From contig JANXBJ010000002.1 of the NCBI GenBank assembly GCA_025057645.1, positions 124,001 to 188,000 of the forward strand: 64,000 nt of DNA. Direction: 5' to 3'. The position numbers and the translations under genes are program-made. This document shows, one piece after another, positions 9,088 to 19,001 of this stretch. This DNA is from Anaerolineales bacterium. Its GTDB lineage: Bacteria > Chloroflexota > Anaerolineae > Anaerolineales > UBA4823. Within the stretch, counting starts at the first letter, position 1; each line of letters starts with the position of its first letter. The notes below the pieces were generated by a model. It was not told the origin of the DNA and made no database searches. It was given only the letters and a program-made list of their open reading frames with translations.

Positions 9088-10938
9088 GTGACAGTTTGGT
9101 CCGACAAGATTTCGAGTTTATCTGCATTCTTGAGCATTGTCCTAAGGGTTGCAATTGCGCTGATGAGTGGTTCTTGCCGGTTGTCTTATACGTTCTGGTC
9201 TGTTCTAGGGCTGTTCTCGGTGGCCTCTCTTTTCCTCGTTAGTAACAGCAATTCCCGTCTCCCCCGGGTTCAAAACTCGAGCAGCGCTCGGCTTTTTCTG
9301 CGAGATTTTGAACCTCTAAGCGAGAGAGAGGGTTGGGTGTGGTTAGGGGAAAATGTCTATTTCACTTCGGACCGGGGACGCTCTTGGTCTATTGTCCCGC
9401 TGCCTCTACGAGAAGGACGCAGGCTCGCTGCAGTGGATTTCGGGAGCTCGATAAACGGCTGGGCGCTTCTGGCAGAGGGGACCGAGGAACATGCGAACTC
9501 ACTTCTTCTCGCCCGCACTTCCAACGGGGGACGGGACTGGGTATTTATTCCCATCCCTTTAGCCGCAGAGGATCGGTTTCTTCCCATTGACCGCTACTAT
9601 CTTACGGTGTGGGACGGGGGTACACTCTGGGTAGTCCAAAAGTTGGTCAGCAGCGCTAATTTCAGCATCGGGATCTTATACCGAACCTTTGACGGCGGCG
9701 ACACTTGGCAGCGCTTGCAGCTTCCTATTGCAGAGCCTATTCAAGCAGAAAGTGCCCGGGACTTGTGGTTGCGCGGGGGACCGAGAGGAAATGAAATTTA
9801 CCGTTCGTCAGATGGGGGCGTGACCTGGGTGCAGATCTTAAGCGATCCTCTCCAAGCCCAACTCCTTTCCGAAGAGGCTCGGGAACTGAGGATGGTCTCT
9901 GCTTTGGTAGGGTGGAAATTAGAGCGAGAAGGGTGGTGCGAACTCGAAAGCGAGATGTCTTCTTCGAGAACCGACTCTCGCCAGAGTTTACGCTGTAGAC
10001 AAGAAGAACGTTTGTGGTCAACGAGAGACGGTGGTCACACCTGGGCACCAATCCCTTTACCCAACGGGCAAGCCTCGCTCAGCACTGAGGAGACCATCCA
10101 AACAGGCGTTTTCATTCCTCTCTCTTCCCGGGCGTTAGGAGAGCAAGAGCCGGATGCACCGCTCATCGCTTGGATGCAGGGGCATGGGTTTGACAAGTGC
10201 GAGGTGCCTTCCCTTGAGCAACTGAGTGTCTGGAGGACGCAAAGTCCCTATCGTGCGGTCAATCTTTATATCGGCGGCGCTAATCGCTATTGCTCCAACG
10301 CTGCCTTGAGTCCAGAATTTATTGCGCGTCTGCGAGAGCAGGGCTGGGGGTTGATCCCTACTTGGGTGGGGTTGCAAGCCCGATGCACCGGCCACAAGCA
10401 CCGCATGAGCAAGTACCCTCCCAAGGCTTATCTCGAAGGTAGGAGTGAGGCCGAGAACGCCACACTGGTTGCGCAACAGTTGGGGCTAACCACCCCGGCC
10501 GGCAACGGAAGCGTGATTTACTATGATTTAGAGTATTACGATATTCGCAACGAGGAGTGTAACCAGGCAGCCCGTGCCTTTATTAGCGGTTGGGTGGAGC
10601 GGATGAACGAATTGGGGATGATCGGGGGAGTTTACGGTAGTGGAAGGGCCTTAAGCCAGTTTGCTGACCTGCCGAACCCTCCACCGGTAATTTGGGCGGC
10701 ACATTGGGTGTATCCCGCCTATACCCCCGAGGCAACGGTGTGGGACGTGCTGGGTTTGCCCAACGACTTGTGGAAAGACCGCCAAAGGCTGCGCCAGTAT
10801 GCCGGCGGGCATGCTGAGACCTGGGGCGACGTCACCCTCCACATCGATAGCAACGTGATGGACGGCATCGTTAGCTTTCATTTCTACATCCCCGGTGGAC
10901 TAGGTTACCAGTCCTATTTTCCCTTTATATCACGGTAG
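9088..10938 (+). CDS. Exported Asp-box beta-propeller fused to a DUF1906 glycoside-hydrolase-like domain
   Basis: A 616-residue two-part protein. After an N-terminal hydrophobic anchor (about residues 34-51) come Asp-box motifs of the S/T-x-D-x-G-x-T-W type: [40 protein letters not shown] and [10 protein letters not shown]. They indicate a Ycf48/BNR-like beta-propeller (about residues 70-340). From about residue 362 the sequence changes to a DUF1906 (Rv2525c-like) TIM-barrel domain: [30 protein letters not shown] and the acidic core [12 protein letters not shown]1906 proteins are secreted and resemble glycoside hydrolases that act on cell-wall glycans. The protein is probably on the cell surface, with the propeller as a binding module. 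The start is a GTG with GGGAG upstream. Substrate unknown. Confidence 0.85.
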   Translation: MTVWSDKISSLSAFLSIVLRVAIALMSGSCRLSYTFWSVLGLFSVASLFLVSNSNSRLPRVQNSSSARLFLRDFEPLSEREGWVWLGENVYFTSDRGRSWSIVPLPLREGRRLAAVDFGSSINGWALLAEGTEEHANSLLLARTSNGGRDWVFIPIPLAAEDRFLPIDRYYLTVWDGGTLWVVQKLVSSANFSIGILYRTFDGGDTWQRLQLPIAEPIQAESARDLWLRGGPRGNEIYRSSDGGVTWVQILSDPLQAQLLSEEARELRMVSALVGWKLEREGWCELESEMSSSRTDSRQSLRCRQEERLWSTRDGGHTWAPIPLPNGQASLSTEETIQTGVFIPLSSRALGEQEPDAPLIAWMQGHGFDKCEVPSLEQLSVWRTQSPYRAVNLYIGGANRYCSNAALSPEFIARLREQGWGLIPTWVGLQARCTGHKHRMSKYPPKAYLEGRSEAENATLVAQQLGLTTPAGNGSVIYYDLEYYDIRNEECNQAARAFISGWVERMNELGMIGGVYGSGRALSQFADLPNPPPVIWAAHWVYPAYTPEATVWDVLGLPNDLWKDRQRLRQYAGGHAETWGDVTLHIDSNVMDGIVSFHFYIPGGLGYQSYFPFISR

Positions 10939-11080
10939 TTTTCGGTGCTGTAACAGAGCGTAAGCGGTCTGCGCTGGAATGCCTTGGTGAAAGAGCTCTC
11001 TACCTTGCAAGCGGTGCTGCTTCCGATGGGTCCTGATTGTTCTAGTGCGGCGCCCGGTGGCTATTGGCGTGGAACGGCTG

Positions 11081-11089
11081 TGATAAAAT
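11081..11089 (+). promoter_or_regulatory. Extended -10 promoter candidate for the universal stress gene
   Basis: TGATAAAAT combines a TGn extension with a TAAAAT -10 box, about 100 bp before the ATG. Nothing else recognisable is in the 253-bp gap 10939-11191. Confidence 0.45.
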
Positions 11090-11191
11090 CGAAGAATGGT
11101 CGCTGTTTCTGCGCGTATTGTCCTGTGTAGAGGGGAGAGCAAGTCCCCAAAATCAAGAGCGCATCCCGGACTCTCGCTGGAGGTATAAGAG

Positions 11192-11611
11192 ATGTTCAAT
11201 AAGATCTTGGTCGGCGTAGATGGGTCAGATCATGCATTGAAGGCAGTTCGCTTGGCCGGTCAATTGGCCCGTGCTTGTAATGCCGATCTGGTGCTAGTGC
11301 ATGCTTATCCCTCTCTTCCGAAGGATATAGGGGAGGCGAAAGTCCAAGAGACGGTCTCGGAAAGGTTGCGGGCGGCTAATGAAGTACTCGAGCGAGCGTT
11401 GCAGGAAGTAGGCTATACTCCGAAAATCGTTGAGACTGAAGCGTTGGAGGGGGTTGCTGCAGATGTGATTCTGCGCGTAGCCGAAGCCCGCAAGGTGGAC
11501 TTAATTGTGGTGGGCTCGCGCGGCTTGGGTGCCTTAGCTAGTCTCTTGCTCGGCAGTCAGAGCCAGGACGTGATCCAGCGCGCCACCTGCCCGGTCTTGG
11601 TTGTGCGCTAG
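11192..11611 (+). CDS. Universal stress protein, UspA family
   Basis: A 139-residue single-domain protein, the usual length for the family. It starts with the first strand MFNKILVGVDGSDHALKAV and ends with the ATP-binding signature GSRGLGALASLLLGSQS near residue 108, then CPVLVVR. The G-x2-G-x9-G-S pattern suggests the nucleotide-binding subtype. These cytoplasmic proteins are induced by starvation and other stresses; the exact role is rarely known. GGAGGT lies 7 nt before the ATG. It is monocistronic: the next gene is convergent and begins about 190 bp on. Confidence 0.93.
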   Translation: MFNKILVGVDGSDHALKAVRLAGQLARACNADLVLVHAYPSLPKDIGEAKVQETVSERLRAANEVLERALQEVGYTPKIVETEALEGVAADVILRVAEARKVDLIVVGSRGLGALASLLLGSQSQDVIQRATCPVLVVR

Positions 11612-11797
11612 GTATCTGAACGAGCTCAAGGTTTCGGACAAACATTTTTGTGAGTAAACCTAGAACTCCGCAACCCTGTTGGAAGTTCGGGTTCGTAGCG
11701 AGGCACTTCTCCTGATTTGGATTGTGGAAGCATGCTCTTCTAGAAGAAAGGCCCATGGGGGCTTACACCACTTTGTAAGTGTGCGGCGAAGTCTCCA

Positions 11798-13246
11798 TCA
11801 GTGTCGCAAAGCTGCGAGTAGTTCATCCAGAGGGATAATTGCGAAAGTACTGGCGTAATCCGACATGGCATAGGGGAGGATGAGGTGTCGGTTGTGAAGC
11901 ACGCTACCACAACTGTATACCACGTTGGGCACGTAGCCTTCGCGTTCGTTCTCGTTGGGCTTCAATAGGGGTTCCCTTAGTCTGCCGATCACCTTGCTGG
12001 GGTCCTCTAGGTCCAATAGCACGGCTCCAATAGAGTATTTTCGCATCGCACCCACGCCATGGGTTATGACCAACCAGCCGGCTTCGGTTTCAATGGGCGA
12101 GCCGCAGTTGCCGATTTGGACGAACTCCCAAGGGTAAGTCGGGTGGAGGAGAACCTCGTGGGTGTACCAGAAGTGGATGTGATCAGAATACATTAGGAAG
12201 AGGTTTTCGTTGTCCTGTCGCCCGAGCATCACATACTTTCCCCGAATCTTGCGTGGGAAGAGCGCCATCCCCTTGTTCTGAATGGCAGGGCCGTTCAAAG
12301 TGCTGATCTTAAAGTGCAGAAAGTCCTTGGTTTCCAGCAACTGCGGGAGGATCACCGTGCCGTCATAAGCGGTATAAGTTGCGTAATAGGTAACCGTGCC
12401 ATCGTCATCATGGAATTCTACAAAACGAGCGTCCTCGATCCCCTTGATCTCGGCCGGTGTAGAGGGGAAAATGATGCGTTCAGAAAGTTGCTGCTCGGGT
12501 GAAAAGCGAATTTCATAATTGGAGGTCGCCAAGGATAGAATACCCCTTGCGGTAGTGCGATGGCTGCGCAGATTGATTCCGCGCTCAAGCGCATATCGAA
12601 CGCGGTTTTCCAGCTCGGAAAATGTGAAGAAGTCGGAAAGCTCCTCCAAAACTTGGTAAGAAAACTCGTTATACAGTCCTAGCTCGGCAAGTTTTTTCTG
12701 GAAGAGCGCTTTTTCATATGCCGGATTGTGAGCGATTTCCGGCAGGGTGACGAAGGGTGTAGGCTGGTAGAGGGTGATGCGGTTTTCGGCATCGACCATT
12801 CCCGAGCGGAAGGTGACCGAAGAGATGTGTCCTTCCCCAATAGCTCGCAAACTGAGAATAAAGCGTCGACAGCCTTCCGGTAAACCGCTCTGATCGGGAT
12901 GCCACACAATCGAAGGGTTGAGTAGTCCTGCCGACTCGAGCGCATATTCTTGGGTAAAGTAAGCGCCGATCAGCATTTGACGCGCTTTACTTAGCGGTTG
13001 ATCGGTGAGAGCGTACTTACGCAACTGCTCGTAGCGCTTAAGGAAGAATTTCCCTAAGTTGTGGTGGCGTTCCCCGAACTCAGCACACACTTGGGCGAGT
13101 TGGTTCTCTACCTCTGCTTCTGAGAGACTTAGAATGCGCCCGATAATGTGGGTAATTCGTTCTTCTGAAGTCGGGGTGAAGGGGCGAAAGAGCACGCGCC
13201 GTTGATTGGGGTGAAGGATAATCCCTGTCCTCTGGACGGTAACCAT
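11798..13246 (-). CDS. Glycoside hydrolase family 130 protein (mannoside phosphorylase or mannosidase-like)
   Basis: A 482-residue five-bladed beta-propeller enzyme of GH130. Family members act on beta-mannosides such as beta-1,2- or beta-1,4-mannosyl oligosaccharides, by phosphorolysis or hydrolysis. Family-like blocks are LLNPSIVWHPDQ, RAIGEGHISSVTFRSG, GIEDARFVEF, MLGRQDNENLFLM, GNCGSPIETEAGWLVITHGV and YVPNVVYSCGS. There is no signal peptide, so it is cytoplasmic. The start codon overlaps the stop of the preceding glycosyltransferase by one base (TAATG), so expression is coupled. The pairing with two GT4 enzymes suggests synthesis and turnover of an intracellular mannose-containing glycan or glycoside. 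I cannot tell phosphorylase from hydrolase by eye. Confidence 0.85.
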   Translation of the reverse strand: MVTVQRTGIILHPNQRRVLFRPFTPTSEERITHIIGRILSLSEAEVENQLAQVCAEFGERHHNLGKFFLKRYEQLRKYALTDQPLSKARQMLIGAYFTQEYALESAGLLNPSIVWHPDQSGLPEGCRRFILSLRAIGEGHISSVTFRSGMVDAENRITLYQPTPFVTLPEIAHNPAYEKALFQKKLAELGLYNEFSYQVLEELSDFFTFSELENRVRYALERGINLRSHRTTARGILSLATSNYEIRFSPEQQLSERIIFPSTPAEIKGIEDARFVEFHDDDGTVTYYATYTAYDGTVILPQLLETKDFLHFKISTLNGPAIQNKGMALFPRKIRGKYVMLGRQDNENLFLMYSDHIHFWYTHEVLLHPTYPWEFVQIGNCGSPIETEAGWLVITHGVGAMRKYSIGAVLLDLEDPSKVIGRLREPLLKPNENEREGYVPNVVYSCGSVLHNRHLILPYAMSDYASTFAIIPLDELLAALRH

Positions 13247-14289
13247 TATGCTTTGACCTCTTTTAGCGCTTTTTGTCGGTGAAGCTCGAGCACTTTTCGG
13301 TAGACGGCCAGATAGTCATCGACCATTCGCTGCTGGGAAAACCGCGCAGCAACCTCAGCGCGAATTTGAGCGCGGTCTAACTGGGGAATAGCATCGAGTG
13401 CCTTGACAGCCTGGTCGACATCTTGGACCAAGAACCCGCTTTGACCGGCTCTAACGATTTCCGGAATCGCCCCTAGGGGACGGGCAATGACAGGAGTGCC
13501 GCAAGCCATGGCTTCGATCAAGCTCAAACCAAAAGGTTCAGCAAAGTTAACCAGATGGAGGAGAGCGAAGGCACCCCCGAGCAACTCGTTGCGTTGTGCG
13601 GGACCTACCGAACCAACATACCGAATCTGGTCACCGTCAATGTGAGGCAAAATCTCTCGCCGATAATATTCTTGGTCGTGAATGATACCGGCGAGGATCA
13701 ATTTCCGACGGCTTTGCTTTGCGACTTCGATCGCTTCAAGTGTGCCCTTGTCCGGGTGGATGCGGCCGAAGAAGAGAAGATACTCACCGGGTTGGGTGCG
13801 CAAAGTAAACTCCTCAAGATCGATCCCGTGGTGAATCGTAGCAACGTAACGGAGGCTGGGATGTCTATCAGCTTCGCTAATGGCCACATAATAGACGGTG
13901 TCTTGGTAGGCTTGGTAAACCGGCAGGATGCGCTCGGAGGAGAATCCGTGGATGGTGGTCAGCACAGGGGTGGGAACGAGGCGACTATATGAGAGGGGGA
14001 GGAAGTCGAAGTGGTTGTGGATCAGATCGAACTCCGCATGCCGTTCAAAGACGGCAGCAATATGTAAACATTCCCACACTTTGGGGTCTAAGGTGGAATC
14101 CTCCGAGTAAGGGCGGGGACAAACGCTGACCAGACGAGCCCGAGTTTGAGAGTCGGCGGTAGCAAAAAGTGTAACCTCGACCCCGCGTTCGACAAGCCCT
14201 TCTGTCAGGAGCGAGACCACTCGCTCCCAGGGTCCATAATGGCGCGGGGGAACTCGCCAGGCGATCGGAGCCAACATTGCGACGCGCAT
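13246..14289 (-). CDS. Glycosyltransferase family 4
   Basis: A 347-residue GT-B glycosyltransferase. The N-terminal half opens MRVAMLAPIAWRVPPRHYG, with the HFDFLPLSY region after it. The C-terminal donor-binding half contains LLFFGRIHPDKGTLEAIEVA and the GT4 E-x7-E-like block EPFGLSLIEAMACGTPVIA (about residues 255-275). Its start codon overlaps the upstream stop (TGATG) and its own stop overlaps the GH130 start, so the three genes form one tightly coupled operon. It transfers a sugar, possibly mannose, from a nucleotide-sugar donor to an unknown acceptor. No membrane segment is seen. Confidence 0.9.
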   Translation of the reverse strand: MRVAMLAPIAWRVPPRHYGPWERVVSLLTEGLVERGVEVTLFATADSQTRARLVSVCPRPYSEDSTLDPKVWECLHIAAVFERHAEFDLIHNHFDFLPLSYSRLVPTPVLTTIHGFSSERILPVYQAYQDTVYYVAISEADRHPSLRYVATIHHGIDLEEFTLRTQPGEYLLFFGRIHPDKGTLEAIEVAKQSRRKLILAGIIHDQEYYRREILPHIDGDQIRYVGSVGPAQRNELLGGAFALLHLVNFAEPFGLSLIEAMACGTPVIARPLGAIPEIVRAGQSGFLVQDVDQAVKALDAIPQLDRAQIRAEVAARFSQQRMVDDYLAVYRKVLELHRQKALKEVKA

Positions 14290-16628
14290 CAGCGCCTGCT
14301 CCTCTGCCCGTTATTATACTGGGTGAGGTGTAGCGCAGCTTTGCTTTGTTCCAAGGCCTGAGCCACGCGGTGCATTTCAACTAAGGCTAAAAGATAGGAC
14401 AAGGTCGATTCGGCGCCCTGGTTTTGGTTGACACGGGACGGTTGTAATCCGTCTCGGCAGCCTCCTGTAGAGCAGTCCACCAGTGGAAGGTTAAGATCGT
14501 TGTTACCCAAGAACCATTCAAATGCGCGTCTTGCTTCGCTATACCAGAAAGCATCCTGAGTCACACGGTAAGCATCCAGACAAGCCCCTACCATTGCATA
14601 GGCTTCAAGCGGCTGTTGATCGAAGCGTGCCTTTGGACCGCCCCTTCGGTAGAAGCCCATGTTTCCTACTGGCGCAAAGTGACCTTGTTCTGCGCGCTGC
14701 ACTTCGGCCAACCACCGCAAAGATCGCAATGCAGCTTGGATCATCTCATCGTTTTGGAGGCTGGCTCCGGCGATCAACAGACCACGTGACAAAACGGCGT
14801 TATCGTAGGCTAACACTTCTTCAAACCATTCCCATTCGTCGGAATTATTTTGTTGGTATAGTCTGAGCAGACCCTCGGCTTTGCTCTGGAATAGGGACTG
14901 AGCCAGTCGGTCACCTGGCTGAGCCTGAAGGTACTCCTCTAACCCAAGTAGAAGGTATGCGTTGGCGCGCGGACTTTCGATTGTCTGGGCAGCAGGTAGA
15001 GCAAGCTGCAAAAGGTGCAAGGAGCTCTGCTTCAGGGCCTCGTTGTTCGAGCGTCGGTAAACGCTGCCCAAAGACCAGATTGCTCGTCCATAACAATCAT
15101 CACTTCCGTTGTCTTCCAGCCACTGTCGTTGGTAGCTTAGTTCGTTGCGGAAGCGATGGGTTTTGGGATGGTAGGCGTAGGTGAGAAAGGCCAGGTAGCG
15201 GCTGGCTAATCGCTCTACTTCGGCCGACATCTCGCCGTTCAGCTCCTCAAGCAAAACAGTTAGAAGCAACCCGCGTGCATTGTCGTCCGTGGTGTAGCCG
15301 TAGTGATAGTTGGGAACTGTGTAAATAGCGTGCTGCAGTAACCCGGTATCGTCTGTCATACGCTGGAGATGGTCAAGTCGAATTTCGGGTAAGGTGTCAA
15401 GCTCTCGTTTGAGCTTGATACTGGGCAGGGCGTGGGTTTGCGGTTCAACTAGACGTCGAGCGAGCGTTCTTTCAAACACCTCCGCATAGCGCCGCACTAC
15501 CTTGCGCCAAATCATCTCTTGTCCATAGAGATAAGCGCGCTTGCGCATCGCATGACGCTCTGATTCGTGCTCCAAAAGCCAGATAATTTTTTCTTCGATG
15601 GCGCTGGGATCATTAAACGGCACCACAAGCCCTCGCCCGTTGGCCAAAAGTTCTTCGGCATAGTAGTAGGGAGTAGAGAGGATCGCCTTGCCTGCGCCCA
15701 GAGTATAGGCTAATGTGCCGGAGACGACTTGCTCCCGGTTGAGGTAGGGTGTAATGTAAATGTCGGCTGCTCCAATGAATTGAATTAACTTTGGCAGGTC
15801 AACAAACTGGTTGAAGAAGAGAACATGTTCTTGAACGCCTAGTTCTTGGGCTAGCTGTTGCAAGTAATTGCGATACCTTTCCCCTTCGTGACGGAGCACG
15901 TTTGGATGGGTAACTCCAACGACCAAGTAGACTAAATTTGGGTGTCGCCTGAGCACCCTGGGCAGAGCTTGGATAACGTTCTCGATGCCTTTGTTGCGAG
16001 AGAGCAATCCAAAGGTGAGCAGGACAATTTTGCCGCTCACGCCGAATTGATCTTTGTAGAAATTGGGGTCGACAAAAGCCACCTCCGGGATACCATGGTG
16101 GATCAATTCGATCTTTTCAGGCGGCGCATTGTAGACTTCCTGTAGGAACTGTTTTGCAGTTTTGCTCATCACGATCACTCGATCGGAAAGGCGGAGAATC
16201 TCTTTGAGTATCCGGTATTGGTTAGCCGTGGGCTGGCGGAGGACAGTATGTAGGGTAGTGACGATTGGGCAGTTTAGTTCGCTTAGCAAAGTCACAATAT
16301 GGCTGCCATCCTCGCCGCCAAAGATTCCATACTCATGCTGAAGACACACCAGATCGAGACCACTCAAGTTGAGAAATTCGGCAGCTTGACGATAAGAGGA
16401 AAGGTGATCTGCTTCGATCGCGTAACGCACTCGAGGCGGGTAATCGTACCCGCCGGGAATGTCATTGATAGCAAGGACAAAGCTCTCGGTTTGCGGAAAT
16501 TGGGCGGCAAAGTTTTCACAAAGGTCGGTTGTGAAGGTGGCTAGTCCACACTGTCGAGGTAGATAGTTACCGATGAAGGCAACCCGCTTGAGATGTGCGT
16601 TCTGACCCTCTATTTTTGCAGATCTCAT
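14289..16628 (-). CDS. GT4 glycosyltransferase fused to an alpha-helical toroid domain
   Basis: A 779-residue fusion. Residues ~15-400 are a GT4 enzyme: RVAFIGNYLPRQCGLATFT, CLQHEYGIFGGEDGSHIV, LTFGLLSRNKGIENVIQALP and ADIYITPYLNREQVVSGTLA. Residues ~430-765 are Trp- and Tyr-rich paired helices (NYHYGYTTDDNARGLLLTVL, YQRQWLEDNGSDDCYGRAIW, WEWFEEVLAYDNAVLSRGLL) resembling the (alpha/alpha)6 toroids of glycosidases and epimerases. GGAGG precedes the ATG. It is the first gene of the GT4-GT4-GH130 operon. The toroid may process or bind the product of the transferase; no function is assigned with confidence. Confidence 0.87.
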   Translation of the reverse strand: MRSAKIEGQNAHLKRVAFIGNYLPRQCGLATFTTDLCENFAAQFPQTESFVLAINDIPGGYDYPPRVRYAIEADHLSSYRQAAEFLNLSGLDLVCLQHEYGIFGGEDGSHIVTLLSELNCPIVTTLHTVLRQPTANQYRILKEILRLSDRVIVMSKTAKQFLQEVYNAPPEKIELIHHGIPEVAFVDPNFYKDQFGVSGKIVLLTFGLLSRNKGIENVIQALPRVLRRHPNLVYLVVGVTHPNVLRHEGERYRNYLQQLAQELGVQEHVLFFNQFVDLPKLIQFIGAADIYITPYLNREQVVSGTLAYTLGAGKAILSTPYYYAEELLANGRGLVVPFNDPSAIEEKIIWLLEHESERHAMRKRAYLYGQEMIWRKVVRRYAEVFERTLARRLVEPQTHALPSIKLKRELDTLPEIRLDHLQRMTDDTGLLQHAIYTVPNYHYGYTTDDNARGLLLTVLLEELNGEMSAEVERLASRYLAFLTYAYHPKTHRFRNELSYQRQWLEDNGSDDCYGRAIWSLGSVYRRSNNEALKQSSLHLLQLALPAAQTIESPRANAYLLLGLEEYLQAQPGDRLAQSLFQSKAEGLLRLYQQNNSDEWEWFEEVLAYDNAVLSRGLLIAGASLQNDEMIQAALRSLRWLAEVQRAEQGHFAPVGNMGFYRRGGPKARFDQQPLEAYAMVGACLDAYRVTQDAFWYSEARRAFEWFLGNNDLNLPLVDCSTGGCRDGLQPSRVNQNQGAESTLSYLLALVEMHRVAQALEQSKAALHLTQYNNGQRSRR

Positions 16629-16946
16629 AAAACCTCCTTCTCAGCAAAAACTTAAGGTGCCGAGGCGCTCATCTCAGCTGGGGATGCGGTCTCAAGCGCG
16701 GCTCAGAAAAGCTCATCGAATACAAGCCTTTTTCTGCGCCCATCCGCAGATTGTACTGGATTTGTGTTAACGTTTTATCAGATGGATTATTGGCTTTGAG
16801 GCAGGTCTTCAAGAAGACTTTAGAGTAGGTTCAGCAGTAAACCTCCCGCCGCATTAACCTCTATAAGCAACCCAAGATGTTTTCACCACGGGTGTGCTAC
16901 AATCTAACCAAGCACGCTATGCCGAGTTTAGTTCTTCAGGGGAATT
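16629..16946. promoter_or_regulatory. Divergent intergenic region with a promoter for the membrane-protein gene
   Basis: This 318-bp gap separates the divergent GT operon and the membrane-protein gene. TGCTACAAT at 16895-16903 is an extended -10 on the plus strand, 43 bp before the ATG. GGAGG next to 16628 is the ribosome-binding site of the GT gene. I see no coding capacity or stable repeat. Confidence 0.45.
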
Positions 16947-19001
16947 ATGAGGATTCGAGAGAGTTTCCCTTCGTTGGTGGGAAGGTCTTTGCGGCAGTCC
17001 TTTGAGGGCTCGGTTGCGTTTAGAATGCCCTTGTTGCTGTTTGGCTTGTCGGTTTTGGCTTACGGGGTTTTGTTGCCCCAGATGGGATTCTACTGGGATG
17101 ACTGGCCTTGGGTCTGGCTGCATCATATTCAGGGCAAAGCGGGAATGCTCGCCATCGATCGGGAATTTCGCCCACTTTCCGGAGTGACCCTGTGGTTTTT
17201 CAGCCTGATCGCCGGCGAAAGGCCTCTCCTTTGGCAGACAATCAATTTCCTCTTGCGATGGCTTAGCGGGGTTGCCTGTTTCTTGGCTCTTTCGACGCTT
17301 TTTCCGTGCCGTAAAGTGCAGGCAGCCTGGGCTGCAACACTCTTGCTTCTCTACCCGGCCTACACTCACCAATTCGTGGCGGTGAACAGCAGTCGTCACC
17401 TATTGCCGTTCTTATGGTTTTTCCTCTCTCTATGGCTGATGGTCCGAAGTGTTCGCTCAGCAGAGTTTTCTCGGAGGAACACAGTGGCCGCTCTAGCGCT
17501 GCAAGGCGTGGGGATGCTGACGACAGAATATTTCTACGGCTTGGAACTCGCAAGGCCGCTTTTCCTCTGGTTTGCGCTCGGAGAAGTTCCCAGCCCTAGA
17601 GAGCGACTCAAGAACACCCTGCTTCGCTCTTTGCCTTTTAGCGGGCTGTTCTTTGCTGTTGTCCTCTGGCGCTATTTGGTTACGCGCTCGCCGGGATACA
17701 GCAACTATCCGCTCAACTGGTTTGAAGAAACCCCTACGGCAGCCTCGTCCTTCCTAACCGTTTTTCAAGAGTGGGCACATCAGCTCTACGTAAGTTTGAT
17801 TTTGGGGTGGGTGAAGATCGCTGCAATCCCGCAGCTAGCCACGTTCGGTACACTTAAGACGGTAGCTTATTGGTTGGTTGTGGGGAGCGCAGGAGCGTGG
17901 ACGGCGCTGTTGCTGCCTCGATTGAGTCAGGAGGAAAAAGCCCCGCCGAGTCCGGGGATGATTCCTCTCGGGGTTGTGATAACGGCCTTAGGGGGATTGC
18001 CCTTTTTGGCCGCTGGGCTTACCATAGAGATAAGCTTTCCGGCGAGCCGCCTGACCTTGCCTATGGCCCTTGGGACAAGCCTTTTGTTGGTCGGCTTGGT
18101 CGAGCGCATCCCTATACCTGGTTGGGGGAAGCTCTCCTTGATTGCGGTGATTTGCGGCTTTGCGGTCGGAGCGCACTTTCAAAATGCGGTGCTCTTTCGG
18201 CGGGATTGGTCGTACCAGCGCTCGTTCTTCGAACAATTACGTTGGCGCGCCCCTCAGATTCAGCCCGGCACTCTGCTTCTAAGCAATGTGATCCTCGAAA
18301 CTCATTCCAGTGATAACTCGTTGACTGCTGCACTAAACTGGTTATACTTTGAACGATTTGAAGGCGAAAAGCTCCCTCTTATGTTCTTTTATGTCCGAAC
18401 GCGGCAAGCAGCTTACTTTCCAGACGCCGCTCCCAGTACAGTGGTGGAGCGTCGCTATGGCCGTTTTCTCTTTCGAGGTAGCACCGATCGAGCGCTGGTC
18501 GTCTTCTATAAGCCGCCGGCTTGCTTGCGCCTGGTTCACCCCGAGTTTGATCGCCGTAATCCCACTCTGAGCAGGGACATTCGTCAGGTTGCCCATTTGT
18601 CGAACCTCAGTTTAGTTGGGAAACACATAGGCCAAGGGGAGCTTGATTTTCCGTTGTCCCTCAGGGAGACGGACGAATCCTGGTGTTATTTCTACCAAAA
18701 GGCCGATCTGGCCCGTCAACTCGGGGACTGGAAAGAGGTTATCTCGTGGTGGGAGAGGAGTGCGGAGAAAAATCTCTTACCCCGAGTTGCCGATGAGCGG
18801 ATTCCCTTTATTCAGGCTTACGCTTTTACGGGCGATTGGGCAAAAGCCCTTGAACTAACGCAAGATGCCACAGAATTGGATTCAGATCTGACTCCTCTCC
18901 TTTGCCGAGTTTGGAATGACCTCCGACAGAAGACCCCTTCCTCGGTTGAACAGCAGGAGGCGTTCCAAAAGGCGAAGCAAAAGCTGGGTTGTGATGGTTA
19001 G
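16947..19001 (+). CDS. Polytopic membrane protein, GT-C-like
   Basis: A 684-residue protein. The first ~430 residues hold about ten hydrophobic segments, beginning with LLLFGLSVLAYGVLLPQMG followed by the acidic loop YWDDWPWVW. A D-D pair in the first extracytoplasmic loop is typical of GT-C (PMT/ArnT-like) lipid-sugar transferases, so it may move a sugar from a polyprenyl carrier. The C-terminal ~230 residues are soluble and helical, with TPR-like stretches (FYQKADLARQLGDWKEVISW and FIQAYAFTGDWAKALELTQD). Its stop codon overlaps the convergent downstream gene by a few bases. The GT-C reading rests on layout and one motif and is tentative. Confidence 0.7.
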   Translation: MRIRESFPSLVGRSLRQSFEGSVAFRMPLLLFGLSVLAYGVLLPQMGFYWDDWPWVWLHHIQGKAGMLAIDREFRPLSGVTLWFFSLIAGERPLLWQTINFLLRWLSGVACFLALSTLFPCRKVQAAWAATLLLLYPAYTHQFVAVNSSRHLLPFLWFFLSLWLMVRSVRSAEFSRRNTVAALALQGVGMLTTEYFYGLELARPLFLWFALGEVPSPRERLKNTLLRSLPFSGLFFAVVLWRYLVTRSPGYSNYPLNWFEETPTAASSFLTVFQEWAHQLYVSLILGWVKIAAIPQLATFGTLKTVAYWLVVGSAGAWTALLLPRLSQEEKAPPSPGMIPLGVVITALGGLPFLAAGLTIEISFPASRLTLPMALGTSLLLVGLVERIPIPGWGKLSLIAVICGFAVGAHFQNAVLFRRDWSYQRSFFEQLRWRAPQIQPGTLLLSNVILETHSSDNSLTAALNWLYFERFEGEKLPLMFFYVRTRQAAYFPDAAPSTVVERRYGRFLFRGSTDRALVVFYKPPACLRLVHPEFDRRNPTLSRDIRQVAHLSNLSLVGKHIGQGELDFPLSLRETDESWCYFYQKADLARQLGDWKEVISWWERSAEKNLLPRVADERIPFIQAYAFTGDWAKALELTQDATELDSDLTPLLCRVWNDLRQKTPSSVEQQEAFQKAKQKLGCDG

